From positions 1 to 64,000 of the forward strand of contig NZ_MJBI02000005.1 of assembly GCF_002742385.2 (NCBI RefSeq): a DNA stretch of 64,000 nucleotides, read 5' to 3'. The stretch's first letter is position 1, and each line of letters starts with the position of its first letter. This stretch comes from Macrococcoides goetzii. Its GTDB lineage: Bacteria; Bacillota; Bacilli; Staphylococcales; Staphylococcaceae. The notes below the pieces were generated by a model that worked only from the letters and a program-made list of their open reading frames with translations, ran no database searches and was not told where the DNA came from. A program made the position numbers and the translations under genes. Positions 28,261 to 43,525 of the stretch are shown piece by piece.

Positions 28261-29544
28261 TTATGATTTTACAGTAACTTTTTTATCGCCTGTACGTTCA
28301 ATTTCTGCACCTAAACTTCTTAATTTAAGATGGAAATCTACGTAACCTCTATCTAGATGATAAAGTTCAGTGACTTTAGTGTAACCTTCAGCTACAAGGC
28401 CTGCCAATATTAAAGCTGCCGCTGAACGTAAATCTGTTGCTTTTACTTCAGCACCTTGTAACTTACTTTCTGAAACACGCGCAATACGTTTATCTACTGC
28501 AATCTTTGCATTCATCTTAGCAAACTCTGCAACATGCATAAAGCGATTTTCAAACACTGTTTCATGCATCGTACTTTCTTTTGATAACACAAGCATAAGT
28601 GCCATCATCTGAGCCTGCATATCTGTAGGAAAGCCAGGATGAGGTAAAGTCTTCACATGAACTTCTTTTAAAGGTTGTTCAGCGCGCAGGCGAATACCAG
28701 CTTCATCAATTTCAATGATACAACCTGTTTCTTCTAATTTCGCAATAAGCGCCTGCATATGCTCATAAATTGCTCCTTCAACATACACATCACCTTGCGT
28801 TAAAGCTGCAGCCACTAAAAATGTTCCGGCAACAATTCTATCCGGTACAATTTCATGTTCAGCACCTTTAAGCGCTTCGACACCATTGATTACGATACGA
28901 TCAGTACCAGCACCCTGCACATCAGCACCCATTTTATTTAAATAGTTTGCTAAATCAACGATTTCTGGTTCTCTTGCAACGTTATCAATAATTGTCTTCC
29001 CTTCAGCGAGTGATGCTGCCATCATAATATTTTGCGTAGCGCCAACGCTTGGAAAATCAAAATAGATTTGTGCACCTTTTAATCTACCATTTACACGACC
29101 CATTAAATAGCCGTTTGTCTGTGTAATCTCTGCACCTAAAGCACGTAAACCTTTTAAATGCTGTTCAATTGGACGAGAACCTATCGCACAACCACCAGGC
29201 ATCGCTACTTCAGCTTTTCCAAAACGCGCTAATAGTGGTCCTAACACAAGTACACTTGCACGCATTTTACTAACGTATTCATATGCAGCATGCGTTAATA
29301 GTTCGCCACTTGCGTCAACTTCAACAGTATTAACATCTAATCTTTTATATACTTTTGCATTTAAGCCTTCTAAAACGGCAGAAATCGTATCAACATCTAA
29401 TAAATTCGGTACATTTGTAAATACACTTTTACCCTCAGCAGCAAGAATTGACGCTGTTATAATCGGTAACACTGCATTTTTAGCACCTTCAACTTTAACA
29501 TGACCCTTTAATTTAGCGCCACCTTTAACTATAATTGTATCCAT
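28261..29544 (-). CDS. murA: UDP-GlcNAc 1-carboxyvinyltransferase (first copy)
   Basis: 427-aa enzyme transferring enolpyruvate from PEP to UDP-GlcNAc, the first committed step of peptidoglycan. It has the EPSP-synthase-like fold with [12 protein letters not shown] and the fosfomycin-target cysteine in [11 protein letters not shown]. The ATG at 29544 follows GGAGGTTAAA; the longer frame (start 29574) has no such site. It is downstream of the atp operon with a DUF1146 gene between. A second MurA is at 48772-50028. Confidence 0.95.
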   Translation of the reverse strand: MDTIIVKGGAKLKGHVKVEGAKNAVLPIITASILAAEGKSVFTNVPNLLDVDTISAVLEGLNAKVYKRLDVNTVEVDASGELLTHAAYEYVSKMRASVLVLGPLLARFGKAEVAMPGGCAIGSRPIEQHLKGLRALGAEITQTNGYLMGRVNGRLKGAQIYFDFPSVGATQNIMMAASLAEGKTIIDNVAREPEIVDLANYLNKMGADVQGAGTDRIVINGVEALKGAEHEIVPDRIVAGTFLVAAALTQGDVYVEGAIYEHMQALIAKLEETGCIIEIDEAGIRLRAEQPLKEVHVKTLPHPGFPTDMQAQMMALMLVLSKESTMHETVFENRFMHVAEFAKMNAKIAVDKRIARVSESKLQGAEVKATDLRSAAALILAGLVAEGYTKVTELYHLDRGYVDFHLKLRSLGAEIERTGDKKVTVKS

Positions 29545-29671
29545 TTTAACCTCCAAATTAACATAGCTATACATCTATTTTATACCAAATACTCCTTGTA
29601 TGGATAATGAAAACCGTATATGAGATAAATTTATTAATATTCTTTAAATATAACGTATGTTAATTATAGCA

Positions 29672-29893
29672 CTAAAATAATACCATAATAAGATTTGTTT
29701 GCTTAATCAGATCAACGATAAAGTTTGTGACTAAATAGCTTATAGCCATACTGAAACATATTAACAATATTTGAATTTCTCTTGTTTTACCTGCTTTAAA
29801 TAAATGATCAAAACGCAGTGCCTGTAAACTGTTAAAACTCACGGCTGTGACAGCTAAATATAAAAAGATATATGTTAATGCGTAAATATTCAT
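29672..29893 (-). CDS. DUF1146 small membrane protein (YwzB-like)
   Basis: 73 aa with two membrane helices (about residues 3-20 and 40-62) and a conserved ALRFDHLFKAGKT loop typical of DUF1146. It is found between the ATP synthase operon and murA, the same place as Bacillus ywzB. The ATG follows GGAGAAAT. Its role is unknown. Confidence 0.8.
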   Translation of the reverse strand: MNIYALTYIFLYLAVTAVSFNSLQALRFDHLFKAGKTREIQILLICFSMAISYLVTNFIVDLIKQTNLIMVLF

Positions 29894-29906
29894 ATTTCTC
29901 CTCTAC

Positions 29907-29936
29907 AAAAAAAGTACACAGAGAACTGTGTACTTT
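29907..29936 (-). terminator. terminator after the atp operon
   Basis: Minus-strand stem AAAGTACACAG with CTGTGTACTTT around TTCT, then TTTT. It ends the atp transcript ahead of the DUF1146 gene. Confidence 0.9.
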
Positions 29937-29989
29937 AAATTTCTTAATTAATTGGGCATGCTCAAGACAAAAGCTTCTTTCACAGCCTC

Positions 29990-30391
29990 TTAGCGATATT
30001 TTGCAACTTCTAATCGGTTCAATGCACGATGTAATGCACGTTCTGCACGGTGGAAATCAACATTTTCACTTTTAATACGCTCTTCAGCACGAAGTAATGA
30101 CGCTTTAGCTCTTTCAATGTCAATTTCATCAGCTTGCTCAGCTGATTGAACAAGAATCGTAACTTTCTCCGGACGGATTTCAGCAAATCCTTCCGTTACA
30201 GCAATATGATCTTTATCATTACCCGAACGTGTAACACGTACGGCCCCAATTTTTAGAGGTGCGACTGTAGGAATATGACCAGCCATCACACCCATTTCAC
30301 CTGATTCAGTCTGTAATACTACTAACTCTGCTTCATGCTCTGAGTAAACTGAACCGTTAGGAGTGACGATATCTAATGCGATTTTATTCAT
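29990..30391 (-). CDS. atpC: ATP synthase epsilon subunit
   Basis: 133-aa F1 epsilon: beta-sandwich (about residues 1-85, LDIVTPNGSVYSEHEAE, GEMGVMAGHIP) and C-terminal helical hairpin (ERAKASLLRAEERIKSEN). It inhibits and couples the rotor. It is the last gene of the atp operon. Confidence 0.96.
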   Translation of the reverse strand: MNKIALDIVTPNGSVYSEHEAELVVLQTESGEMGVMAGHIPTVAPLKIGAVRVTRSGNDKDHIAVTEGFAEIRPEKVTILVQSAEQADEIDIERAKASLLRAEERIKSENVDFHRAERALHRALNRLEVAKYR

Positions 30392-30411
30392 AGTTCCATC
30401 CTCCTAAGAAA

Positions 30412-32730
<2,319 letters not shown>

Positions 32731-32747
32731 TTAATTTCCTTTAAAGA

Positions 32748-34271
<1,524 letters not shown>

Positions 34272-34281
34272 TTATAAGAAA

Positions 34282-34815
34282 TTATTGTTTTTGAAACGAC
34301 TTACTTAATTGATTTAATTCATTGATAACTGAACCATCATAGACTGTCGTTCCGATTGTAGCGCGAATACCGCCAATTAAAGATTCATTAATAATATTTT
34401 CAATTAATAATTTTTTATAGCCTGTTTTTTCGATAAATACTTTTCCTAACGCATCTAATTCTTCAGAAGATAGTGGATAAACAGATTCTACTTTCATCTT
34501 AGCTTGTTGATTTGCATTGTTATAATATTCAACGAATGCGTCTACAATACCAGGAATAAGTCCTAATTGTTTGCGGTCAGCTAAGATTTTCAGTAAGTTC
34601 ATAAGTGGTGCATCCACACCTTTAAATGTTTCTGAAACAAACTGAGTACGTGCTTCTTTAGATATTTTAGGATCTTCAGCAAATGCAGCAAATGTTGAAT
34701 CATTTACTAATGCCTGCTTAATCTCTAAAAGATCTGAATAAACACTTTGTGCTACACCTTGTCCCTTTGCTACTTCTAACAAGCTCTCTGCATATTTATT
34801 TAAGACGTTGGCCAT
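34282..34815 (-). CDS. atpH: ATP synthase delta subunit
   Basis: 177-aa peripheral stalk subunit, beginning MANVLNKYAESLLEVAKGQG, with the C-terminal LIGGIRATIGTTVYDGS motif. Its ATG overlaps the atpF stop codon by 1 nt. Confidence 0.96.
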   Translation of the reverse strand: MANVLNKYAESLLEVAKGQGVAQSVYSDLLEIKQALVNDSTFAAFAEDPKISKEARTQFVSETFKGVDAPLMNLLKILADRKQLGLIPGIVDAFVEYYNNANQQAKMKVESVYPLSSEELDALGKVFIEKTGYKKLLIENIINESLIGGIRATIGTTVYDGSVINELNQLSKSFQKQ

Positions 34816-35339
34816 TATTTATCGCCTGCCTCTTGAATAAATTGTTGAACAAGTTGCTTTTGATCTTGTGCGTTGATTTCTTTGTTAATTACTTTTTGTG
34901 CAATTAATACAGATAATTCAGCGACACGATCATTAATATCAGCAATCGCACGTTGTTTTTCATTCTCGATTTCAGCTTGTGCGTCACTGACAATTTTGTT
35001 AGCACGCGTATTCGCTTCGTGAATAATTGCTTCTTGTTGTGATTTAGCTTGTGCTTTAGCATCTTCCATGATGATTGATACTTCGTTTTGAGTTTTTGCT
35101 AGTAAAGCTCTATTTTCTTCAGCGTAATGTTTTGCATCTTCGTTTTGTTTTCTAGCGTTATCAAGATCGTTATTAATACCTTCTTGACGTTCATCCATAA
35201 TTTTCTTAAGTGGCTCCCAGGCAAACTTACTTAAAAGTAATAATAAAATTATGAACAGTGCTAAAGTATATAATGCTGTGCCCCACTGGACACCTTGAGG
35301 TGCAGCGTGTGCTGTCTCACCTAATATTAAGAAATTCAA
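34815..35339 (-). CDS. atpF: ATP synthase b subunit
   Basis: 174-aa b subunit: one N-terminal membrane helix (about residues 20-42) and a long charged coiled coil forming the peripheral stalk. I place the start at TTG 35339 because AAAGGAG lies 8 nt before it; those bases are codons 2-4 of the ATG frame beginning at 35357, which lacks its own site. The resulting length matches S. aureus AtpF (173 aa). Confidence 0.92.
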   Translation of the reverse strand: MNFLILGETAHAAPQGVQWGTALYTLALFIILLLLLSKFAWEPLKKIMDERQEGINNDLDNARKQNEDAKHYAEENRALLAKTQNEVSIIMEDAKAQAKSQQEAIIHEANTRANKIVSDAQAEIENEKQRAIADINDRVAELSVLIAQKVINKEINAQDQKQLVQQFIQEAGDK

Positions 35340-35426
35340 AGTTAACGCTCCTTTCATCGCAGTTATATTGATAAATGAATGGCGAAATCAATTTTGACTT
35401 CGCCTTTAACGAGTTATATTTTATAA

Positions 35427-36796
<1,370 letters not shown>

Positions 36797-36827
36797 ATTG
36801 GGAACTCCTTAGAAATAGTTTTCATGC

Positions 36828-36847
36828 GAATGAAAACCGTTTCATTC
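36828..36847 (-). promoter_or_regulatory. 5'-terminal hairpin of the atp transcript
   Basis: GAATGAAA (36828-36835) and TTTCATTC (36840-36847) form a perfect 8-bp stem with a 4-nt loop. From the promoter at 36856-36884 the transcript should begin near 36849, placing this hairpin at the extreme 5' end. Confidence 0.6.
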
Positions 36848-36855
36848 CACGTTTT

Positions 36856-36884
36856 ATAATAATATAGTGAAAATTCCGTGTCAA
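36856..36884 (-). promoter_or_regulatory. sigma-A promoter of the atp operon
   Basis: Minus strand: -35 TTGACA (36879-36884), 17 bp, -10 TATTAT (36856-36861). It lies upstream of atpI and drives atpIBEFHAGDC. Confidence 0.85.
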
Positions 36885-36976
36885 TGCTCTGCAAAAACTT
36901 TGGAAACATAATCTTCACGGAAAGTTCACAAATTAGACACAAATTGTTGTTTATTTTCAAAATTAATAAACATAGC

Positions 36977-38125
36977 TTATTTGTGGTCTTCGTTCACCTT
37001 AAATGGTGCCGGTTTTTCCTCTGTCAAGTTAAAATAATATTTAATATGCTCGCAAATTCGTTTCGAAGTTTCTCCATCACCGTATGGATTGCTTGCTTTT
37101 GACATAATTTGGTAATTATCAGCATCCGTTAATAAAGTTTTAGTGAGATTATAAATATCTTCCTCTTCAACACCCGCAAGCTTTAATGTTCCAGCTTTCA
37201 CACCTTCAGGACGCTCAGTTGTATCGCGAAGAACTAATACAGGTTTACCTAAAGATGGCGCTTCTTCCTGAACACCACCAGAATCAGTTAGGATAAAGTG
37301 GCTACGTGCTGCAAAGTTATGAAAATCAATCACATCTAAAGGCTCAATAAGTTGCACACGTGAATGATCTGCTAAATGTTCTGAAGCAATTTCACGCACT
37401 TTAGGATTTTTATGCATTGGATAGACTACTTCAACATCTTCAAATTCATCGACGATACGACGAATCGCTTTAAATATATTATGCATTGGCTGTCCAATGT
37501 TTTCTCTGCGATGGGCTGTAAGTAATACTACTTTCCTACCATCAGCTTTATCTAATATTTCAGAAACATAATCATCTTTTACAGTCGTCTTTAAAGCATC
37601 AATCGCAGTATTACCGGTAATAGCAATTTTATCTGCCGGTTTATTCTCATTCAGTAAGTTTTGTGCAGCTTCTTCCGTCGGTGCAAAGTGAATATCAGCA
37701 AGTACACCTGTCATTTGACGATTCATCTCTTCCGGGAATGGAGAATACTTCTGGAAAGTACGTAATCCCGCTTCTACGTGACCGATTGCAACTTCGTTAT
37801 AGAAAGCAGCAAGACTACCTGCAAATGTTGTCGTTGTATCGCCATGCACTAAAATCATATCCGGCTTAGCTTCCTGAATCACTTCTTCTAAGCCTAAAAT
37901 TACGCGACTTGTCACTTCAGATAACGTTTGCCCTGCTTTCATTATGTTTAAATCATAATCTGGCGTAATATCAAAGATTGTTAATACTTGATCCAGCATT
38001 TCTCTATGCTGCGCAGTTACTACTACAATTGGTTCTAATTCCGGATCTTCTTTTAAAGCCAGTACAAGAGGTGCCATCTTAATCGCTTCAGGTCTTGTAC
38101 CAAAAATCGTCATAATTTTTTTCAT
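36977..38125 (-). CDS. mnaA: UDP-N-acetylglucosamine 2-epimerase (non-hydrolysing)
   Basis: 382-aa enzyme converting UDP-GlcNAc to UDP-ManNAc for wall teichoic acid linkage units. It has MTIFGTRPEAIKMAPLV, VHGDTTTTFAGSLAAFY, LLTAHRRENIG and LTDSGGVQEEAPSLGKPVLV. The gene lies between upp and atpI as in staphylococci. Confidence 0.95.
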   Translation of the reverse strand: MKKIMTIFGTRPEAIKMAPLVLALKEDPELEPIVVVTAQHREMLDQVLTIFDITPDYDLNIMKAGQTLSEVTSRVILGLEEVIQEAKPDMILVHGDTTTTFAGSLAAFYNEVAIGHVEAGLRTFQKYSPFPEEMNRQMTGVLADIHFAPTEEAAQNLLNENKPADKIAITGNTAIDALKTTVKDDYVSEILDKADGRKVVLLTAHRRENIGQPMHNIFKAIRRIVDEFEDVEVVYPMHKNPKVREIASEHLADHSRVQLIEPLDVIDFHNFAARSHFILTDSGGVQEEAPSLGKPVLVLRDTTERPEGVKAGTLKLAGVEEEDIYNLTKTLLTDADNYQIMSKASNPYGDGETSKRICEHIKYYFNLTEEKPAPFKVNEDHK

Positions 38126-38142
38126 GATAATCTCCTAAATTC

Positions 38143-38772
38143 TTATTTTGTACCAAATAATCTATCGCCAGCATCACCTAATCCAGGGACGATATAGCCA
38201 TGGTCATTTAATTTCTCATCTAATGCTGCGATATAGATATCTACATCAGGGTGTGCTTCTTGTAATAACTTAACACCTTCTGGTGCCGCAATTAAACACA
38301 TAAAACGAATTTTAGTAGCACCGCGTTTCTTTAACGAATTGATCGCTTCAATTGCAGAACCACCTGTCGCAAGCATTGGGTCAACGACGATAAAGTCACG
38401 TTCCTCAATATCCTGTGGTAACTTTGCGAAGTATTCAACAGGTTGCAGCGTTTCAGGATCACGGTATAATCCGATATGTCCGACACGGGCTGCTGGAATT
38501 AACTTTAATACACCATCAGTCATACCTAACCCTGCGCGTAAAATAGGCACAACAGCCATCTTCTTACCTGACAATCGTTTCGCTGTCATTTCAGTAACGG
38601 GTGTCTTCACTGTAACATCGTCTAACTCTAAATCACGCGTAACTTCGTATGCCATTAACATACCTACTTCATCTACAAGCTCGCGGAATTCTTTCGTTCC
38701 TGTTTGCTCGTCTCGAATGTAACTCAACTTATGTTGAATTAAGGGGTGATCAAAAACATGAACTTTCGCCAT
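38143..38772 (-). CDS. upp: uracil phosphoribosyltransferase
   Basis: 209-aa pyrimidine salvage enzyme making UMP from uracil and PRPP. The PRPP loop is [12 protein letters not shown] and the uracil site is [19 protein letters not shown]. The ATG at 38772 follows GGAGAAGATGATT; the frame's upstream ATG lies inside that ribosome-binding site. The length is exactly the usual one. Confidence 0.96.
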   Translation of the reverse strand: MAKVHVFDHPLIQHKLSYIRDEQTGTKEFRELVDEVGMLMAYEVTRDLELDDVTVKTPVTEMTAKRLSGKKMAVVPILRAGLGMTDGVLKLIPAARVGHIGLYRDPETLQPVEYFAKLPQDIEERDFIVVDPMLATGGSAIEAINSLKKRGATKIRFMCLIAAPEGVKLLQEAHPDVDIYIAALDEKLNDHGYIVPGLGDAGDRLFGTK

Positions 38773-38838
38773 AATCATCTTCTCCAAACTATATTGTATT
38801 TATTCTTTTTATAAGCTCGATGATTCATCGTTAAATCT

Positions 38839-40074
38839 TTACTGATATAAAGGAAACTTATCTGTAATTGATTTAACTTGTTCTCTTGCTTTCGCTAATA
38901 CTTGCTCATCTTCATGATTTGCTAATACGTCAGCGATAATATTACCGATTAATTTCATTTCTTCTTCTTTTAATCCACGTGTTGTTACTGCTGGCGTACC
39001 AATTCGAATACCGCTCGTTACGAATGGGCTTGTCTTATCAAATGGAATCGTATTTTTATTTGTTGTAATACCAACTGCATCTAGTGCATGCTCTGCAACT
39101 TTACCAGTTAAATCCATCGGTGTAACATCAACGCTGAACAGATGATTATCTGTACCACCACTTACGATACGTAGTCCTCTTTCTGATAATGTTTCAGCGA
39201 GTGTCTTCGCATTGTTGATAACTTGTGTTTGATACGTCTTAAATTCAGGTTGTAACGCTTCACCAAATGCCACAGCTTTCGCTGCGATTACATGCATTAA
39301 AGGTCCACCTTGAATACCTGGGAATATTGCTTTGTCGATCGCTTTTGCATATTCCGCTTTACATAAAATCATACCACCACGTGGTCCACGTAATGTCTTA
39401 TGCGTCGTTGTCGTTACAAAATCAGCATATGGTACTGGGTTTTCGTGAAGACCTGTAGCCACAAGTCCAGCGATGTGTGCCATATCAACCATAAATAATG
39501 CGCCTACTTCATCAGCAATTTCCCTAAATTGTTTAAAGTCAATTTCACGTGAATATGCTGAAGCACCAGCTATAATTAATTTCGGTTTGTGTTCCTTTGC
39601 TAAAGCGCGAACGTTATCGTAATTAATCGTTTCAGTTTCCTTATCAACTTCATACGCTACAAAATGATAATCGATACCACTGAAATTCACATGTGAACCA
39701 TGCGTTAAGTGCCCGCCGTGGCTTAAATCCATACCTAGAACTGTATCTCCGGGTTTAATCGCTACACGATAAACCGCCATGTTCGCCTGAGATCCTGAAT
39801 GTGGTTGAACGTTTGCATGTTCAGCTCCAAATAATTCTTTCGCTCTATCTCTTGCTAAATCTTCAACGATATCGACAAACTCACACCCACCATAATAACG
39901 TTTATGTGGGTAACCTTCAGCGTATTTATTTGTTAATACTGAACCTTGAGCTTCCATTACAGCTTTAGAAACAAAATTTTCTGAAGCAATTAATTCAATG
40001 TTGTTATTTTGTCTTTCTAATTCTTTATGCATTGCCTCAAATAGTACATTATCCTGCGCTTTAATTTCGTTCAT
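38839..40074 (-). CDS. glyA: serine hydroxymethyltransferase
   Basis: 411-aa PLP enzyme exchanging the serine hydroxymethyl group with tetrahydrofolate. The PLP lysine is in [14 protein letters not shown] (about residue 226). Two adjacent ATGs exist; the second has better spacing from GGGGG. One-carbon units from here feed purine, thymidine and methionine synthesis. Confidence 0.96.
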   Translation of the reverse strand: MNEIKAQDNVLFEAMHKELERQNNNIELIASENFVSKAVMEAQGSVLTNKYAEGYPHKRYYGGCEFVDIVEDLARDRAKELFGAEHANVQPHSGSQANMAVYRVAIKPGDTVLGMDLSHGGHLTHGSHVNFSGIDYHFVAYEVDKETETINYDNVRALAKEHKPKLIIAGASAYSREIDFKQFREIADEVGALFMVDMAHIAGLVATGLHENPVPYADFVTTTTHKTLRGPRGGMILCKAEYAKAIDKAIFPGIQGGPLMHVIAAKAVAFGEALQPEFKTYQTQVINNAKTLAETLSERGLRIVSGGTDNHLFSVDVTPMDLTGKVAEHALDAVGITTNKNTIPFDKTSPFVTSGIRIGTPAVTTRGLKEEEMKLIGNIIADVLANHEDEQVLAKAREQVKSITDKFPLYQ

Positions 40075-40097
40075 CATATATCCCCCTTGATATTCAC

Positions 40098-40619
40098 TTA
40101 ATATTGACTTCTTGGTCCACCAATTAACTTCGGACGATGCGTTGCAATTGTAACAACTGCTTCGCCGACTTTTTTCGTTGCTACGCGTACAGGAATCTGT
40201 ACATGTTTAATATGCTGACCAATCAAAGTCTGACCGATATCAATACCTGTATCACATACGACATGCTCAACAACTACAGGATCTTCGAAACTTTGATATG
40301 CCAGACTACTCATACTACCACCTGCCCCTTTTACAGGTACCACGCTGACTATTTCAAAGCCATATCGTTCCTGTACACGACGTTCCATCGTTATCGCACG
40401 ATTAATATGTTCACAACCCTGGAAACAAAAATCAACACCAGTTTGTTTGTGTATACGTTGAAATGCTTCAAAAAATACTTTTGCTACTTCATCAGAACTA
40501 TTTGTACCGATACGTTCGCCAATGACTTCAGACGTTGAACATCCAATCACACATAACGTATTCGGCTTAAAGAAATCAATTGCTACGAGTTCATCCAGCA
40601 GTGTATTAATGTTATCCAT
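40098..40619 (-). CDS. TIGR01440 family protein (YwlG-like)
   Basis: 173-aa protein of the DUF436/TIGR01440 family, starting [20 protein letters not shown], with the conserved [13 protein letters not shown] and [12 protein letters not shown]. Function unknown. It is always near rpiB and glyA in Bacillales. Its ATG lies 8 bp inside the end of rpiB. Confidence 0.85.
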   Translation of the reverse strand: MDNINTLLDELVAIDFFKPNTLCVIGCSTSEVIGERIGTNSSDEVAKVFFEAFQRIHKQTGVDFCFQGCEHINRAITMERRVQERYGFEIVSVVPVKGAGGSMSSLAYQSFEDPVVVEHVVCDTGIDIGQTLIGQHIKHVQIPVRVATKKVGEAVVTIATHRPKLIGGPRSQY

Positions 40620-41058
40620 TGCAAGACTCCAGCTGTGCTATTTTGTCAATACGTTTCTGATGGCGTCCACCTTCAAATTCAGCATCCAACCATGTTTTGA
40701 CGATAAGTAGCATCAATCCTTCACCAATAACGCGTTGTCCCATTGCCAGGATGTTTGAATTATTATGTTCGCGCGTTACTTGAGCTGTAAACACGTCATG
40801 AACGAGCGCACAACGAATACCAGGCACTTTATTTGCTGCAATACTCATTCCAATACCAGTACCACATATCAAAATACCTCGGTCATATTCACCGTTAGCT
40901 ACTGCACGTGCTACAGGACCTGCATAATCTGGATAATCTACTGATTCAGTTGACGCTGGACCAAAATCTTTAAATTCAATACCTTGTGCTGTTAAAAATT
41001 CTGTAATTTTAGCTTTGTACTCAAATCCACCATGGTCACTTGCAATCGCAATCTTCAC
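40612..41058 (-). CDS. rpiB: ribose-5-phosphate isomerase B
   Basis: 148-aa RpiB/LacAB-family isomerase. The active-site Cys is in LICGTGIGMSIAANK (about residue 65) and the phosphate-binding residues are in ASDHGGFEYK. Its neighbours ywlE, ywlG and glyA match the Bacillus order. Confidence 0.92.
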   Translation of the reverse strand: MKIAIASDHGGFEYKAKITEFLTAQGIEFKDFGPASTESVDYPDYAGPVARAVANGEYDRGILICGTGIGMSIAANKVPGIRCALVHDVFTAQVTREHNNSNILAMGQRVIGEGLMLLIVKTWLDAEFEGGRHQKRIDKIAQLESCNG

Positions 41059-41153
41059 AATATCCCTCCTCTTATTACATACTTCATATTATAGCCTATT
41101 TAAAAAGTGAGATAAAACATTTCCGAAAAATGAGACGTTATTTTTTGAATTGT

Positions 41154-41579
41154 CTATTTTTCATCAATTTTTGCTAATAATTTCGTGATATTTTCCTGTA
41201 ATTGTTCGTAAGTCTGTTGATATATCTCATAATCTCCACCATATGGATCCTGGATATCCTGGCTAACACCATTCGCGTATTCAATTAGCGTATATACATT
41301 GCTTGTTGGATACATCGAACGAATTGTATCACGGTGATTTGCTGTCATCGTTAAGATTAAATCTTTTTCACTGTCTGCGCGGTCAAAGCCAGCACTTAGT
41401 GAAGCAGCTGGTAAGTGATTCGTTTCAATAATTTGTTGCGTATGGCGTGAAGCAGGTATACCATCTGTCGCAAAGATACCTCTCGATGAAAATGAATGTT
41501 CATTTGACATTGATTTTGCGATACTTTCTGCAAGTGGACTACGACACGTATTTCCTGTACAAACAAAAACGATTTCCAT
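41154..41579 (-). CDS. low-molecular-weight phosphatase, probably arginine phosphatase
   Basis: 141-aa LMW-PTP fold. The P-loop CTGNTCRS (residues 7-14) has Thr after the catalytic Cys, the residue that makes Bacillus YwlE and S. aureus PtpB prefer phospho-arginine. The acid Asp is in DPYGGDYEIYQQ. Between rpiB and the Sua5 gene, the ywlE position. The phosphotyrosine role cannot be excluded. Confidence 0.88.
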   Translation of the reverse strand: MEIVFVCTGNTCRSPLAESIAKSMSNEHSFSSRGIFATDGIPASRHTQQIIETNHLPAASLSAGFDRADSEKDLILTMTANHRDTIRSMYPTSNVYTLIEYANGVSQDIQDPYGGDYEIYQQTYEQLQENITKLLAKIDEK

Positions 41580-41587
41580 CTTTCTCC

Positions 41588-42592
41588 CTACTTTCCTGAA
41601 GTTGCTTTATTGATGCGGTTCATTAATGCATCGCTCCCTGCAATATGGGAATAGTCAGCGATATAAATCTTCGTAATTTCTTTGTGCTGATCCATTTCTC
41701 GTAATGCACTATATAAATTATGCATTGCACCATCGATATCTTCAAATGTATCGCTTAAAGCATATGTCACATTATCATTAAAACGTGACAATTCTTTACG
41801 TGGTGCAATCAACGCTTCATTTGAGGCAAGCTGTAATTGCGTCAGTTCAGACACGAGTGCCATAGGACTATTTGGCGCATAATGACGATATTTCATACCG
41901 GGCGCTATCGGCTGCTCTGATTGATAATTTGCTGTCGTAATACATGCTGGAATAATGCGTTCTAAATCATCTTTTGTAATCGCACCAGGACGCGCAATTT
42001 TATATGGATAAGATGTACAATCGAGAACTGTGCTTTCAATACCTACTTCCACCTGAAACCCTTCGACGATGCCATAAATTTTCCCATCCATATCGTACTT
42101 CACATGATCTGCAGTTGTTGGAGACGGCTTTCCACTTGTATTTGCAGAAGGTGCAGCAAGCGGCAAATAAGTTAATTTCAAAATTTGGCGAGCAACTTTG
42201 TCACTCGGCATACGCACAGCAACAGAATTAAGTCCAGCAGTAACTGCAGGTGCCAGCACCTCTTTTTGAAGCGGTAAAATAAACGAAATGGGTCCTGGCC
42301 AGAACGCATCCATCAATTGATGTACTTTATTATCCGGAATACATGCAAAATCTTCAATTTGTGCTTTTTCATAAATGTGGACGATAAGCGGATTATCCTG
42401 TGGTCGTCCTTTTGCTTTAAAAATTTTATCCACAGCCGTACTGCTCAATGCATTCGCGGCTAATCCATAAACTGTTTCAGTAGGTATTGCAATGATTTCA
42501 TCTTGTTTAAACCCTGTAATGATTTCCTGTACTTGTGGATATGTTAATAAATCATCCACATTGTTACGCACATCCCAAATTTTTGTCTGCAT
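41588..42592 (-). CDS. threonylcarbamoyl-AMP synthase (Sua5/YwlC type)
   Basis: 334 aa. N-terminal YrdC domain (about residues 20-205; IAIPTETVYGLAANAL, KAKGRPQDNPLIVHI, PSANTSGKPSPTTADHV) plus the C-terminal Sua5 domain (about 235-334). It makes the threonylcarbamoyl-AMP used for t6A on ANN-decoding tRNAs. A DnaA box lies inside its 5' coding part and more follow upstream. Confidence 0.93.
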   Translation of the reverse strand: MQTKIWDVRNNVDDLLTYPQVQEIITGFKQDEIIAIPTETVYGLAANALSSTAVDKIFKAKGRPQDNPLIVHIYEKAQIEDFACIPDNKVHQLMDAFWPGPISFILPLQKEVLAPAVTAGLNSVAVRMPSDKVARQILKLTYLPLAAPSANTSGKPSPTTADHVKYDMDGKIYGIVEGFQVEVGIESTVLDCTSYPYKIARPGAITKDDLERIIPACITTANYQSEQPIAPGMKYRHYAPNSPMALVSELTQLQLASNEALIAPRKELSRFNDNVTYALSDTFEDIDGAMHNLYSALREMDQHKEITKIYIADYSHIAGSDALMNRINKATSGK

Positions 42593-42758
42593 GCTGCATC
42601 TCCTCTCTTAACTCATATTTTAAAACAAAATAAAAAGTTATGCACAAATTGTGGATAACTCCTGTAATTTGTGCATAACTTATTCACACCATTCAAACCA
42701 GACAATGCGATCCAAACCGTTAATATCCTGAACGACTTGTGGCGTAATGTGTGGATAA
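42426..42758. promoter_or_regulatory. cluster of DnaA boxes
   Basis: Six matches to TTATNCACA: 42426-42434 (+), 42638-42646 (+), 42650-42658 (-, TTATCCACA), 42670-42678 (-), 42680-42688 (+) and 42750-42758 (-). The four central boxes lie within 51 bp in the prmC/ywlC gap. Near matches occur at 42534 and 42550. The density is far above chance for a 9-mer with one free base. Confidence 0.75.
42632..42685 (-). terminator. terminator after prmC, built from DnaA boxes
   Basis: Minus-strand stem AAGTTATGCACAAATT with AATTTGTGCATAACTT, then TTTTATTTTG. A perfect 16-bp inverted repeat whose arms contain TTATGCACA. It can act as terminator and as a paired DnaA site. Confidence 0.8.
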
Positions 42759-43525
42759 AGTTGTAAGACATATTCTGATATCGCTGCACCTTGTGCATGT
42801 CCAATCTCAAAAGCTACAAGTGCCGCTGGATTTAATATTTCCGGCATTCGCTCGATCATACGTTTATACAATGCCAGACCTTTATCTTCTGCAAATAAAG
42901 CGATATGAGGATCATGCAACGCACTTTCATTCATTAATTCCAGTTCACTTTGTGCGATATACGGCGGGTTACTTACTAAACAGTCTACTCTAATACCGTC
43001 AGTAATCAACGGTTCGAGTAAATCGCCTTCTAAAAAGATGATATTTGCATTAAGTGATGCTGCATTATTTCGTGCAATATTGAGCGCATCACTTGAAATG
43101 TCTATTGCATATGCTTTAATTTCTGATAGCTCTAACGCAAGTGTTATTGCGATAGCACCACTACCTGTACCGATATCAACAAAAGATTGACGATTGCTCC
43201 ATTTTTCGATGATGAGTTGAACGAGCTCTTCCGTTTCATTGCGCGGCACAAGTACATCTTGTGTCACCTTAAATTTACGATCATAGAACATTTGAAACCC
43301 CGTAATATGTGCTAGCGGTATATGATGCGCTAACTGTTCGATCCCAGTTAGGTAATGCATTCGTTCTGCTTCAGTTAGTTGTTTGTTATCCATCAATATG
43401 TCCATTTGGGATAAATCAAACAGGTCCATCATTAAATATCTCGCACTGATAATCGGTTCATCATTTTGAGCTAAAATCGTTTCACCTTGTTTAATCAGTT
43501 GCTGGACATTATAGTACGCCATCAT
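42680..43525 (-). CDS. prmC: peptide chain release factor N5-glutamine methyltransferase
   Basis: 281-aa methyltransferase that modifies the GGQ glutamine of release factors. SAM motif [16 protein letters not shown] and catalytic VSNPPYIAQ are visible, with an N-terminal helical domain. The start overlaps the prfA end by 17 bp (or 14 bp if the second ATG is used). The stop codon coincides with a DnaA box. Confidence 0.95.
   Translation of the reverse strand: MMAYYNVQQLIKQGETILAQNDEPIISARYLMMDLFDLSQMDILMDNKQLTEAERMHYLTGIEQLAHHIPLAHITGFQMFYDRKFKVTQDVLVPRNETEELVQLIIEKWSNRQSFVDIGTGSGAIAITLALELSEIKAYAIDISSDALNIARNNAASLNANIIFLEGDLLEPLITDGIRVDCLVSNPPYIAQSELELMNESALHDPHIALFAEDKGLALYKRMIERMPEILNPAALVAFEIGHAQGAAISEYVLQLYPHITPQVVQDINGLDRIVWFEWCE

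Noticed and set aside
42426-42758. Chromosome replication origin
   Set aside because: DnaA boxes are present, but there is no dnaA, dnaN or rpmH nearby and no clear AT-rich unwinding tract; a titration-type cluster fits better.
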